Shown: piece after piece, positions 7,620-23,559 of the stretch | How the letters are laid out: every line of letters starts with the position of its first letter | Position numbering within the stretch: position 1 is the first letter of the stretch | NCBI GenBank assembly: GCA_018340375.1 | Contig: JAFFJZ010000004.1 | Span: 29,672,001 to 29,736,000 of the forward strand | Source of the DNA: Gonatopus flavifemur | Lineage: Eukaryota > Arthropoda > Insecta > Hymenoptera > Dryinidae | Length of the DNA stretch: 64,000 bases | Reading direction: 5' to 3' | The notes under the pieces: model-generated | The model's input: the letters and a program-made list of their open reading frames with translations, nothing else | Databases searched by the model: none | What the model was told of the DNA's origin: nothing | Position numbers and translations under genes: made by a program

Positions 7620-9909
7620 ATGTCTGAAATAGTTAATCAAATTGGCATGAATGATAGCTACTGTTTCAAATGGAATGATTATCAAAATCATATCCCCAAT
7701 TTAGCTAGTCAACTGTTGGAAGAAGATTCTTTGGTGGACGTTATATTAGTCGCTGATGGAGAACGTATTCACGCACATCGTATTGTATTGTGCTCTTGTA
7801 GTACTCTATTCCAAGTAAACAATATTCATTTTAATCAAATCTATGGTTTGAAATAATTTAATTCTTTCAAACTGAAGATGACTATTATCATCTTTTCACC
7901 CTCATTCTTCAGTATATTCGAATTTTAGGAAGTTTTGAGTGAGGTAAATGAAGATCGTCCCACTATCATTTTGAGCGATATATCTGCTGAAGATGTAAAG
8001 TCAATTATTGAATTCGTATATCATGGGGAAGTACGAATTCCAGTAGAAAATATCAATAGTTTGTTGGATGCCGCACGCTCTTTAAAGATATCTGGTCTCA
8101 TTGAGGTTTGTATTAATGAAAATCAAGCATTCTCAATTCCATCCTTTGTCCATCCATAATATGAAAAATTTATGTTTTGCAGATTGAAGGTTTGGAAGAA
8201 AGTGATACCGATACTAGAGATGGTCCCTGTCAAGAGGATTCTGGAACAGAATTGAATAATATTGATAGTACTGATTTCATAGAACCTTCAGACGATTTAC
8301 CCTGTGATAGCAACCAAATTAATTATGAGAATGAAGGAACGTGTGATACAAAGAAAGAAAAAACTCCAGAGATATCTGCTTTGATGAAAAAAAGAAAACG
8401 TAGAAGAGATACAATAAAGAGGGATTATAGTGATGATATGTTGGTATCTGCTATCAATGACCTAAGAGCTGGGCAAACATTAATTGAAGCTGCTACAAAG
8501 CATAATATCCCACGTTCTACCTTATATATGCGTGCCAAGACATTAGGAATCCATTTAAATGCATCAAGAAACGAATATCCTGCTGAATGTATGAAAGCAG
8601 CTATAAATGCTGTTATAGGTGCGTTCTTTCACTATTTATTATTGTTCTATCATTAACTCTTTTCATTGATATTCCTTTATAGGAGGTTCCAGTTTACAAC
8701 ATGCTTCCGAAATGTACAGTATCCCTAAAACAGTTTTATGGAGAAGAATTCAAAAAGAAGGATATCAAATTTTGAGATCTGAAATGAAAAGATCCTATGG
8801 ATCGGATAAAAGAGAAGCAGCGGTCAAAGCCTTGGAAAGAGGGGAAAATCTTACTAAAGTTGCTCTTGAATTTAAAGTAATTTTCATATTATTATCAATT
8901 AGAAAATTGACGCATGGTTTTAGAAAATATTGGAAATTAATTGAAAGCAATTTCAAAGAATGAATTTCTTATATAAATCACAAGAATGATCATAAATTGT
9001 TTTGATCAACATGAGAGTGCGATTGATTTGTTACCTTTCTTTCTGATACATCATAGGTTTAAATTATTAGATACACAAAATTCATCAGATATAGTGAAGA
9101 GGGTGTTGAAAATATTGCACTAACGTATTGTGGAGCTTTGCAAGTAACAAAAAATTTTATCACAGCAATAAAAGAGTATTTTTTAGTAATTGTGATACTT
9201 TTGTATGTTTACAGATACCAAAAACTACGCTGTTTAGAGATAAGGCAAGACTTGTAGATCAAGGGAAATTACCATTATCATTTTGGAAAAAGCGTAAAAC
9301 AGAAAATGAAGAATTAAAAAGGTCAAGACTGGAAGAAGCTGTTGCAGCATGTAAAGGAGGAAAAATGTCTCAAGCAGCGGCATCTTTAACGTATCATATT
9401 CCAAAAACTACAATATGGAGAAGGCTTCAACAAGATGGGAAAAAATCTAAGCGATCCTCAAATTCGAAAAGAAGATTGATTAATACTGTACAAAATAAAG
9501 AAGATAAATCTCAGGATACATCCAATTTAACGTATTGTGAGGTAATATTAAATATAAAAATTGATATTTAAATAACATTGCTCAGTTGGAAGTCAAATTG
9601 TAATACTTGGATAATTTTTTTTTCAAACCCGATTTATAGATTTCATCTGAAATCCCTATAACTTATATAAACGAAAACAGTATACCTGAAGATTCAGTGA
9701 TAATACTGACAACAGACGACGTGGGTGGACTTAATTTGGAAGATGCAAGACAGATTATTGTAAATTCTGTGAGTATAATTATTGATAAGTGTTTTCATTT
9801 CCAAACACAACATTAAACTCATTTATCTTTTTAGGAACCTGGACAAGAATATGTTCCATGCACTATAAGCATTGAAGATAATGCAAATTACTCTCAAGCA
9901 GAGAGTTAA
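7620..9909 (+). CDS. BTB/POZ protein with four pipsqueak-type HTH motifs (510 aa, 7 exons)
   Basis: Predicted nuclear DNA-binding regulator. Exons: 7620-7814, 7929-8105, 8183-8618, 8683-8876, 9215-9541, 9640-9768, 9835-9909. All introns are GT-AG and the joined frame is open for 510 codons plus TAA. The BTB domain (about residues 8-124) begins near YCFKWNDYQ and carries a typical DVILVADGERIHAHRIVLCS core; this domain dimerises and recruits partners. A basic KKRKRRR run (about 193-199) could be a nuclear signal. Four psq helix-turn-helix units follow at about 203-248, 254-300, 303-345 and 370-410, each with an IPRST/IPKTT-type helix followed by a basic stretch. The tail is acidic (exons 6-7). 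The ATG at 7620 is the first in frame after the TAG at 7539. Four psq units after a BTB resemble Drosophila Pipsqueak, but the protein is short, so orthology is not claimed. It lies head-to-tail with the AFG3L2 gene. Confidence 0.9.
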
Positions 9910-10736
9910 TATTTAGATGAACAATTGAATTTATAATATTCACATTAATTAAGAGAAATCCAATTCATGTACACAAGCATTTTTTTCATTCTTTGTTTGT
10001 TATTTATGTGATGACTACTGCGAATTCAACAATTTCGAGAAATGTAGAATATTGCATCCAATTTATAAAATATCAATTGTTTCAATATAATTTTTCATTT
10101 CCATCTTGTAGTGTAAACATGATACATATCATAAATGTTGATGCTCATTATTTGAATCTAATTTTTATTTTCCAAAGAATATGATTATTACATAGACTGC
10201 TTTGGTATGTTTTTCAATGCAATCATGTCAAAAAAATGATTTCTTTTTATACAATCGAACATTGCTATTATACATGGAAATGCACGATTGAAAAATTTGT
10301 ACAGTAACAATTTTAGATTATAATGAATGTATAATATTATTATATTATTATATTATGTAATATACAAAAAGCAGAAACGCTTAAATTATGTGCAAAAACA
10401 ATAAATAATTGATTATGAAGATCATTGATTCATCTAGTTTTAACATTCACCATATTTTATTTATATATTCTAAGGGGGATTATTTATTTTCATTTCGTCC
10501 AATATGTTGCCTTTGGTTTTTTCAAAATTTTATTTCAAATTGGATCAATCAAATTGCGTCAGGCAGATAAAAAGTTTTAGTCGATACATAAATTCATGAA
10601 TCGATATTTGATGTATAGTGTGGCGTGTGGCCAATGGTGGCCACAGTTTACAACCGGTATAGGCTGTAGTGATATTTATGTCTACAAAAATACTTCTTTA
10701 ATATTTAAAGAAATTTTTACCATACATAAATGAAGT
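9910..10736. other. BTB-psq 3' region and AFG3L2 upstream region
   Basis: AT-rich. Holds the candidate AATAAA at 10400 and, near 10625-10645, an inverted TGTGGCCAATGGTGGCCACA whose CCAAT lies about 110 bp before the AFG3L2 ATG. No other gene seen. Confidence 0.4.
10400..10405 (+). promoter_or_regulatory. Candidate polyadenylation signal of the BTB-psq gene
   Basis: An AATAAA lies about 490 bp after the stop codon and 330 bp before the AFG3L2 start. It is the clearest such hexamer in the spacer. Transcript ends were not seen, so this is only a candidate. Confidence 0.35.
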
Positions 10737-15426
<4,690 letters not shown>

Positions 15427-17347
15427 TTGAAACAAATTAGGAGATAATTTTTTTTCATGTACCTCATCCGTGCTTTGTAAAATAGTTGAAAACGAAATAC
15501 ATAAAATATAAGTATTAATACATTGTTTGAGTAAGTGTTGTCAATTGTATAACCAATCACCATACTGAATTTACATATATTTATTGTATATGTACATATA
15601 TGTATATTCATTAAATTGTATAAATATCTTCTTGTAAAACAATTTTCATGAAATGATGATTTTATAAAAACTCAAAATCTCATAGTTTTTAACGTGTAAA
15701 TTTAACTCGTTTAAAGAAGTATTAAGTAGTCTTTATATTCAATGATTGTTTCCATTGATCAATAATCGCGTATGTTCAACAATAATGGAATCTAATCAGG
15801 ATATAACGAGGGATCCACAATTCACAAATACATACAATGATTTTTTTTTGCAACGTATAATTAATAAAGTTTACAAATTTGGTGCAATAAAATGGTCTTT
15901 ACCCTTAATTATCGTAAATATATATTGTGGTTCTTGTATTTAATTCCATTGCTTCAAAGTAAAATCTGAATTTTATATAAGCGATAGTTCGGAAATGAGT
16001 AGAAAATATTTCATGTCCCAGATAGAAAAGCATGCTCTGAATGTTTTGTAACATAACCCGCCGTAAACATACTATCATGAACTCCGCTCAGCTTGCAATG
16101 ATGCATAGAATGTAAACATTATGTTTCAATTATGGTGCCATCACCTCGTTTTGCTACCAATAACAATGCTTTATGCGGAAACACCTTGGCGCCATGATGC
16201 GAACATTTCTTGGCGTGCATGTCACCATTATGATGGCATTATGGAGACATTTTTCTATCTGGGTGTATACATTCTATTCATCTTTATTATTTTATCTTGT
16301 GTAGGTATCATTGTTCTATCTTCACGGGAGAATGTTTTCCAACCCGTTTTTTGTTGTCGATGAAGTATTTTGTATTCATAAAATACTATTTTACATGATC
16401 ATATAGATTTTGTGAAATTTGTTGGAAAAGAAAAAACAAATCTTGAATCATTTATCGTTTTCTAACAATGGCGATTAATCAAAGTATAGAAAATAGATTC
16501 TAATTTTGATCGTGAGTAAAGGTGTTTGAATTCACGAAGCCACATTACAAATACCATCATTCGATAATGTTTGAGTGTATATATAAAGTAAATATTTACA
16601 ATCATGCGTGTGAATTCAATGTTTACATACGTTACATACATGCGTTGTATGTTATTCTCTAATTCATGATATTACCTATCGATGAAATATTCGAATCAAT
16701 ACATTTGAAAAATTCGTATATTATTCCATTTTCATATAAGATATCAATCTAATATATCTATGGGATATCAATTTTGAAAATGTATGGAAGTAATTTGGAT
16801 GTATTTTTCATACTCTTTGCTACATGGTATTGTGGGTATTATTACGATTATTACTAATAGTAATGTTAATATTATTATTAATACATATCATCGATGATTC
16901 AATGTCAGCGGATTTCTATCTTTGATGTAATATTGAAAGTTGAATGATTCGATACAATTGTTTTAAATATCTGCATGATTTCCGTTTTGATAGAAAGCAA
17001 CGTTTCGCGTAAATTTACACAATATTTTTCAAGATATTTGAAAAAAATGTTTCGTGTTTTTATGATTTAAATGACTTCGATATTGTAAATCCATGTTTGT
17101 TGGTTTTACGTCAATGCAATTGAATGTGTGTTAAAAAATGTTGTATTGTCGATTATTTTTCCATATTCTTTACATTTCATCAAGAAATTTTGACAACTTT
17201 TTAACATCCAATGGATACGAGGAATTTCGAAGATTATCACAAAATACAAAATATTTTCATTTTTAATGAAGAGGAAGCCATTTGCTAATTTGATTCCCGT
17301 TTCGGTACTTCAACAATACAATATTTGTCATACAAATCATTATTCTC
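15427..17347. other. Intergenic AT-rich sequence with one hairpin
   Basis: Contains AATAAA candidates for AFG3L2 (15863, 15886). A hairpin at about 16018-16263 has ends CCCAGATAGAAAA and TTTTCTATCTGGG. The open frame inside it (16121-16363) is not gene-like. Nothing else is recognised. Confidence 0.45.
15610..15615 (+). promoter_or_regulatory. Candidate AFG3L2 polyadenylation signal
   Basis: ATTAAA lies about 185 bp past the stop codon. Canonical AATAAA hexamers also occur at 15863 and 15886, so a longer 3' UTR is equally possible. Confidence 0.3.
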
Positions 17348-17353
17348 TAACGA

Positions 17354-17658
17354 ACAGGACCGGCGAAACAGTTTTTAGTGGTGTGCCGAGAAGTGGTGAG
17401 GGAAGGGAGATGTGAAAAAACGGAGTCAATCAGAAAAAATCGTTGCAAGGCATTGTACATGGTGGAATTTTGGTACAGTAAGACTACGCAATAAGAACAC
17501 TCATTTTCTTTATTCAACGCAAGGCAACAACCGTTCGAATGAAGAAGAGGGTGCGTGTTCTTATTGCGGGGTCTTATTGCTGTATGCCGAATTCGGCACA
17601 CCAAAAAAGTTTGTGTGCCGAGTATTCGACCGTGGGGTCGACCTTTCGCCGGCCCTGT
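17354..17658. mobile_element. Element with ACAGG.CCGGCGAAA termini and TAACGA flanks
   Basis: Ends ACAGGACCGGCGAAA and TTTCGCCGGCCCTGT are inverse. Flanking TAACGA occurs at 17348-17353 and 17659-17664, a 6-bp duplication. The interior has a GCAATAAGAACAC / GTGTTCTTATTGC inverted pair and repeated GTGTGCCGA words. Superfamily unknown. Confidence 0.65.
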
Positions 17659-17825
17659 TAACGAGTCAATAGATTTTCTTTTTTATTTAAAATATATACA
17701 AATTTGGCACCTGTTCATTTGTTCGGTATTATAATGTAAATATGCTGAAAAAGAAAACTCAACACTCATGTTCTCTTCTTTGTTGAAATGTCAATTTAAA
17801 TTGGTATAAAATTCAACGGTCTATG

Positions 17826-17946
17826 CCCTGCTTAAAGTGTCATATAGAATCGTATAGAATATCATATCAGATTCACAGTTTCTATCATGTTTTTGAATCA
17901 TATGTTATGATATTCTATACGATTCTATATGACATTTTAAGCAGGG
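17826..17946. repeat. 121-bp near-perfect hairpin
   Basis: Arms CCCTGCTTAAA(G/A)TGTCATA.. continue for about 45 bp (TAGAATCGTATAGAATATCA) with one mismatch at most places. No target duplication was seen. Confidence 0.75.
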
Positions 17947-19027
17947 TGATCTCAAGTGATACAGTAGAATCTCGATTATCCACACGTGAATTTTGTGCAC
18001 AATTGAGGCGATTTTTGAAGTATTACATGTTTAATGTCCATCATATGACCAATCGATACTTGATAAACATTTTTATGGAATTCACACTAAAAGATATCTT
18101 GAAGATATCTCACTTATCTGTTATGTCATGTTATAACATGAATTTTAAATATCTTTCTTCAGGATGTTCTGGAGTTTTTTCAAAATACCTCGTAGATGTC
18201 TTACCTGGCTTCTAAGTTCGAATGTGGAAAACATGTTGCCTGGTCCATCCCTGGTTGAAAAATCCCATTGAACCGATTGGTTTCTTATAATTCCGATGCA
18301 GAAATACAATTGGAACCCATTCATTTCATTGTTCTTATGGTTTGAAGGGAGCCTGAAGCTCCAACGAACGTTCAGAATAGATTAACATAGATCAGATTAA
18401 AGCTCCATTGGAGCAGCTCAAGTTTAGATGTATAAGCATTCGACGAAGGTCTGAAGGACGTTACAATGTCCGCTTGAGAATAATTTCAAGGAAGGTTTAC
18501 AGAACGTTCATTGAAAATTCACTAGAGTTTCAATTTTTCAATATCAGGTTTTTTCAGTTACGTTTTTTTTCGCAAAAAAATGAACGCTAGAGGACATTAT
18601 AATTATAAGGGAAAGTCGGGTAAGGTGGGAAACGTCAACTATCCCTGTATATAGTCGTATGTTTAAAAGTGCTCCAACTTATATGACATGCAGTTTTTGA
18701 CTTCAAATAATTTTTTATGAGTCATAGACACATCAGTATATATCACTGTATTGTTCTCGCAAAAGAAGTGTAAAGGAGATTTTTGAAATTTGTTTTGGGT
18801 ATGTTATGTAATATCCTTCACGTCATGTGAAGAATGCTCAATTGAAACTCGAATGAATCTTCGAAGAATCTTTAATAAATGTTCTATGAATCTTTCTTAA
18901 AACCGTTATCAAACGGACATTCTAAGGTTCATCTAAACTTTGTAAAACGTTTACGAACCTAAAGTTAGCTCCAACGGAGCTTCAGGCTGACTCATGTTGA
19001 TTTATTCTGAACAGAGCTTCATGTTCT
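17947..19027. other. Intergenic sequence with weak inverted repeats
   Basis: GAGCCTGAAGCTCC near 18350 and GGAGCTTCAGGC near 18975 form an inverted pair about 600 bp apart, with further AACGTTC words, suggesting one more old element. No gene seen. Confidence 0.4.
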
Positions 19028-19035
19028 CTTCGGGG

Positions 19036-19338
19036 TAGTGTTTCGGTCTCGTCTCGTCTCGCCGAGACTGACCGGTTCTCGATCTCGATCTCGATTTAGT
19101 CTCGGAATTTATTAACTCGTCTCGGTCTCGCTTTTGTCTCGAGAAAATCAGTATCGTCTCGTTCTCTACAATATATTATCCGTTTCGCCGGAATTCTCGG
19201 TATCGTCGAGTCTCTCGGCTTGACGGGTATCGTCTCGGTTTCGAAAAATAATGGTTTGTCTCGTCTTGTATCGGTCTCGGTATCGTCTCAATCTCGGGGT
19301 CGATACCGAGACCAGTCTCGGTCTCGTCCGAAACACTA
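19036..19338. mobile_element. hAT-like MITE with GTCTCG-rich interior, perfect 8-bp TSD
   Basis: A 303-bp element with ends TAGTGTTTCGG and CCGAAACACTA. CTTCGGGG flanks both sides (19028-19035, 19339-19346). The interior is dominated by GTCTCG/CGAGAC words in both orientations, so the short open frames across it are by-products. Confidence 0.88.
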
Positions 19339-19609
19339 CTTCGGGGGGTTTGAATTGCGTTTCGCATCATCGGCCTCTGCCCAGTTTTCTTCACTGAACT
19401 TGCTGGTTTCTATCCTAATTTGCCGGGCATTTTCCGGAGAGCGGGATCAATTGGAGTCAATCAATTCAGTGGGATTTTTCAACCAGAGTTGGTAAGTTAA
19501 ACAAAAGCGCCTAAGATACACAAGTTCCGTGGACCAAAATTCCAAAAAACAACGGCCCACGCAGAATTTCCCACATTCTCCACGTGATCATCAGTCCGCT
19601 CATGCAGAT

Positions 19610-19820
19610 GAGCTGTGAGAACTCAGTGAACATTTTCCGTCTCAACATTCCGAATATCTATTATGTTCTCTGAATGATATCAGAAAGTTCTCTAATGCGA
19701 ATTTCGCAAATTTTTGGGTGCTTTTTTTATTAATTCACATTAAGGAACTTTTTGATATCAATTGAGGAACATAATGGATGTATGAAATATTCAGAAGAAA
19801 CATTTTCACTGAGAATTTAT
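19610..19820. repeat. Imperfect hairpin element
   Basis: GTGAACATTTTCCGTCTCAA / ACATTTTCACTGAG outer pairing and an inner TATTATGTTC..GATATCA inverted match. Ends are not exact. Confidence 0.5.
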
Positions 19821-19862
19821 TGCATACCGAGTAAACAATTTTTAGGCCAACATTGGAAACTG

Positions 19863-19943
19863 CAGAACTGCGTAATGTTACTCGTTACCGTTACTCATTA
19901 TGTATATATATATTATATGTAATGAGTAACGTATCCATCACTG
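19863..19943. mobile_element. hAT-like MITE (CAGTGATGGGTACG family), short copy, perfect 8-bp TSD
   Basis: An 81-bp copy with a degenerate left end and an intact right end (CGTATCCATCACTG). It shares the TTACTCGTTACCGTTACTCA arm. Flanked by GGAAACTG at 19855-19862 and 19944-19951. Confidence 0.85.
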
Positions 19944-19949
19944 GGAAAC

Positions 19950-20146
19950 TGTCAAAATGTTATCAGGAAGATGTCGAAATGATTTCTAATGCGGCGATTT
20001 TTGCCACCTTTCTGATGTCTTCTCAAGAATTCTAAATGCTATCTAAAAGTGATCCATAATATCTTTTAGATAGCATTTAGAACTTTTGAGAAAGACATAA
20101 AAAAGTTTGCAGAAATCAACGCATTAGAGATCATTTTGACATTTTG
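19950..20146. repeat. Hairpin element with TGTCAAAATG ends
   Basis: Arms from TGTCAAAATGTTATCAGGAA and the inverse ending CATTTTGACATTTTG; the centre ATGCTATCTAAAAG / CTTTTAGATAGCAT is perfect. It abuts the short hAT-like MITE at 19863-19943. Confidence 0.65.
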
Positions 20147-20148
20147 TA

Positions 20149-20409
20149 CACTGAGAAAAGAGATTTGGTTGATATATGCCGAACCAAAATTTTTGGTTGG
20201 TGCACCAAAATTTGGTGATACCAACCAAAAAGATCCTTCCAAATCACTTTCAGTTCAAGAAATCAAATGTGATTTGGTAAAATAATTTGCTTAGCGCTCC
20301 CAAATTTTGGTAAGACCCATTAAATTTTTAGTTATGCGAACAAAAAATTTTAGTTGGGCGTATAATAACAAAATGTTTTGGTAGGGATAAGAAAACAGTT
20401 TTCTCGGTG
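20149..20409. mobile_element. CACTG-family MITE, TA flanks
   Basis: Ends CACTGAGAAAAGAG and TTTTCTCGGTG with TA on both sides. The interior is full of inverted ACCAAAATTTTGG-like words. Confidence 0.7.
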
Positions 20410-20429
20410 TAGATCACATTATGAAGGTT

Positions 20430-21146
20430 TCGAACGGATGTTTACTGGGATACGCAGCTGGAAATTTCTGGATAGATGGGATTGCCAAATTCGCACGTGA
20501 ACTTAGATTCTGGTCAGGAACCACTCGAATTCCCACCTAGGACTCGTGTTACCCTTCAAGCTCCTACCCGGGGGACTCTTCATATTCATGCTCTGGATCG
20601 CTCTCCCATCTGGCAGGAATCTGAGGGGTATTGGGTGAGAAGCTATTCCCCATATGGATCTATAGGGATACTCTGGATGCTGCACCATGGTGCCGTAACT
20701 TTTCCATACAGACGGAAGGGGGATCAGATGGCCATATGAGTAAGTAATATTGCTCTCTCTCTCTCTCTCTCTGATCAATGTCTTCATTTACCAACTAATA
20801 TGGCGAACCTATGATTTCCTTCCTGTCTGCACGGAAAACCTCTCGTACAAAGTTGGGCTTTGGACACTATCCAAAGTATTCTTCTAACACCCTAGTGAAA
20901 AAGGGAGCGTAAAAAGGGTGTGAAGCGACGCGGTAGAGTGAATGAAACAGTATCTAAGCGCGACAGAAGCGGCAATTGAAACATTTTACGTTTCATTTGT
21001 TTCAAAGTTCGCTTCCGGCGAGTGGAAATTTTCACCAGGGGATCCATGATTCCACATGTAAGTTTGGAAACCCCGTCCACTCTGAAATTTCCATCTGGGC
21101 AAGACCAGGGCTGCAAAAACCTAATACTATGAATAGGTGTTCAAAG
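20430..21146. other. Intergenic, dispersed GGATTCC/GGGATTGCC repeat pieces
   Basis: Pieces such as GGAAATTTCTGGATAGATGG near 20460 and, inverted, near 21075 resemble 50970-51040 and 52340-52400, so an old interspersed repeat is likely. A CT dinucleotide run lies at about 20750-20772. No gene seen. Confidence 0.4.
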
Positions 21147-21385
21147 CAGTGATGGGGATCTTTGAAAAAGCTCAATCCTTTTTTATATAAAAGATGTATG
21201 ATTTTAATAGATTTCAATAAAAATTCGATACTTTATATATAACAACCCGAGAAAAAATGATTTAGATCTAATTAGATCTACATTTTCAATTTTTTAGATC
21301 TAACGAGATCTAATTAGATCCACTCAGATCTCAATCATTTTTTCTCGGGAAGGGATCGATCTTTTTCAAGGATCCCCTATTACTA
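21147..21385. mobile_element. hAT-like hairpin, CAGTGATGGGGATC end, with nested hairpin
   Basis: Outer ends CAGTGATGGGGATC(T)TTGAAAAA and TTTTTCAAGGATCCCCTATTACT are inverse. The flanks GTTCAAAG / ACTTAAAG agree at 6 of 8. Between the arms is another hairpin, 21246-21349, with ends CCCGAGAAAAAATGAT and ATCATTTTTTCTCGGG and AGATCT-rich arms. Confidence 0.6.
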
Positions 21386-21412
21386 ACTTAAAGCATCAGC
21401 GGATAAACAATA

Positions 21413-21855
21413 GGATGGTCGTTAAAAATTAAATTTATTGAGGCGCCCCCTAAAAAGCTTCCTTTTGATGAAAAAACACTGGGAAAATTTTTTATAATTT
21501 TTTTAAATCAAGACAACACGTGCCTCAAGACGATTCAAGTTAATTTTTGGGTATAATCATGTTTTATTGAGGATTTTTAATAATAAATACAATTTCATAC
21601 AAAATATGAACAATCAGAGAACCCAAATTCATAAAAATACGATAGTTAATGAAAATAACAATAAATATTCCGAAAAATACCCTTAACAAGAAGTTTCATG
21701 AAAAAACATGATTATACCTAAAAATTAACTTGAATCGTCTTGAGGCACGTGTTGTCTTGACTTGAAAAAATTATAAAAAATTTTCCCGGTGTTTTTTCAT
21801 CAAAAGGAAGCTTTTTAGGGGGCGCCTCAAGAAATTTAATTTTTAACGACCACCC
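21413..21855. mobile_element. TA-flanked element with about 170-bp inverted repeats
   Basis: Arms beginning GG(A/G)TGGTCGTTAAAAATTA are inverse over about 170 bp, including GGCGCCCCCTAAAAAGCTTC and ACAACACGTGCCTCAAGACG, with few differences, so it is fairly young. TA lies on both sides (21411-12, 21856-57), as for Tc1/mariner insertions. The central 100 bp has no coding content. Confidence 0.72.
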
Positions 21856-21857
21856 TA

Positions 21858-22030
21858 ATAAACAACTCCATTCTTTATTTCTCTATTCTCAATCAAGTCT
21901 GGCTCTAAATATTTCTAATCCTAAATATCCCCCTTTCTAAATATGCCTACTCTTAAATATCTCGATTCTTAAATACCGTTATTTTCAAATATTTCTATTT
22001 GTAATAAATTTCTCTTCTACAATAAGTGCA
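21858..22030. repeat. Degenerate 20-bp repeat array, left
   Basis: Repeated variants of CTAAATATCTCTATTCTCAA. The block reappears inverted at about 25345-25505, both starting with an AAACAACTC.ATTCTT.ATTT segment. Confidence 0.6.
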
Positions 22031-22347
22031 TTCCTACCCGGATCTTTTATAATCTTTGATAGAAAATCTCAGTATATTTCTTGAAATCTGGGAGTTTTTC
22101 TTAAATTTGTGATGTTTGTCAGATTTTATTTGAAAAACAATGAAAATTCATCAATACTTACCAAAAAATAGAAAAAAAATTTGAACTTTCCAAAAGTCAC
22201 ACATGAAATTTTACAAATTGAATAATAAGATTTCGAAATTTTGTTATTCCCTCTGTAACATTTCATGCGCGACTTTTGTTCAAATGTTTTTTTATTTTTT
22301 GTTAAATATCAATAATTTTTTATTGTCAATATGATCAATCGAAAACG

Positions 22348-22531
22348 TCTTTGTTCCTAAATATCTCTATTCTCACATATCCCTACTTTCTGACATTGTT
22401 ATGCTGAATATATATCGAAAACAGAAGGGATCTGTATCGAAAAATATGTGTTTCTTTTGTTTTCGATATATATTGAGCATACAGATATCAAGGAGCAGTG
22501 ACATGTGAGAATAAAGATATTTAGGAGCAGG

Positions 22532-22562
<31 letters not shown>

Positions 22563-22578
22563 GGATAGATAGATATAT
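22348..22578. repeat. Hairpin with the same 20-bp words, ending in a GATA microsatellite
   Basis: TTCCTAAATATCTCTATTCTC at the left pairs with GAATAAAGATATTTAGGA at the right, around a GAATATATATCGAAAACAGA pair. A (GATA)n run lies at about 22529-22578. Confidence 0.6.
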
Positions 22579-23354
22579 ACATTTATGTCCAAGGGTAACT
22601 TTACAGGACAACAAGCCAAATATACAGTGTGCACAGTAAGCTCACGAAAATAAAACGCAATAATAAAAATGATAATTCAAAATGATATAATAAAATGCTA
22701 AACATGAAATATAGCTTAATACAATATGAAGAATGAAGTAGATGAAATGCACGTGTGAAATGAGAAAATGAAGATACAAAGGTATGAGATTGTGAGAATA
22801 TAAAAGTATAAGCATAAAAAGTCAATGAAAAGTTAGTACACTGTCAAAAATTGTTTGAAATTTTATAACTTTTTTAGTTACATTTGTAGCTGAGATTCCA
22901 AATCTCGGGTATTTGAATTGAAACCTCATTTACAAGTGATTGAATTTTCAAATTTTCACTATATTACATCACACATTTATGTATATTTTCGTAACTGAAA
23001 TTTCATATACATGTACCTTAAATTCTCAGTTACCTGATTGGAAATTGCTTCCGTTACGTGTATTGGAAGTTTTGCCCAGACATTTTTAACAATGTAGATG
23101 AGAATAGCAGTGATTACAGAGCATGAACGGGAATGAAGGTATAATCAGAAAAGAGTATTACATCAAATCAATCGACGTTTGAAAGAATAATAAAACCTAG
23201 AAATCGGTCAGAAAATCTATCCGTAATTTCCTAATAACATTTCCTTCAGCTTTGCCTTGGAACAAGGCAAATAGCTGCAGGCTTTGATAGGGAGTTCCAA
23301 AGTTTACTCGCCGAGACTAGGAAGGATTTATTATAAATAGCTGTGCGATGAATA
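22579..23354. other. AT-rich spacer, probable CACTG-type element
   Basis: ACACTGTCAAAAATTG near 22838 and TTTTTAACAATGTAG near 23090 could be the ends of a CACTG-family element. Open frames across 22373-22825 are repeat artefacts. No gene seen. Confidence 0.4.
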
Positions 23355-23362
23355 GGTACCAC

Positions 23363-23495
23363 CAGTGATGGGTACGTTACTCGTTACCGTTACTCATTAT
23401 ATATAAAAAATATATAATAAATCTATAATTTGTATACAAAATATATATTATTATATATAATGAATAACGAATGACGAGTAACGTACCCATTACTG
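23363..23495. mobile_element. hAT-like MITE (CAGTGATGGGTACG family), copy 2, perfect 8-bp TSD
   Basis: A 133-bp hairpin with termini CAGTGATGGGTACGTTACTC and the inverse, around an AT-rich core. The flanking 8-bp repeats are both GGTACCAC (23355-23362, 23496-23503). It is inserted in or next to the LINE remnant. Confidence 0.88.
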
Positions 23496-23559
23496 GGTAC
23501 CACCAATGCGTTCGGGGTAGATCTAGTGCTTCTCGGAGAATGCTCAGAAATCATAACAA

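Noticed and set aside
16121..16363. 80-codon frame with a hydrophobic segment
   Set aside because: It lies across a CCCAGATAGAAAA hairpin element; the hydrophobic stretch comes from T-rich DNA.
19176..19495. Arg/Ser-rich open frames on both strands
   Set aside because: They translate the GTCTCG word array of the hAT-like element at 19036-19338.
22373..22825. Ser/Tyr/Ile-rich minus-strand frames
   Set aside because: They come from the GATA microsatellite and AT-rich flanks.
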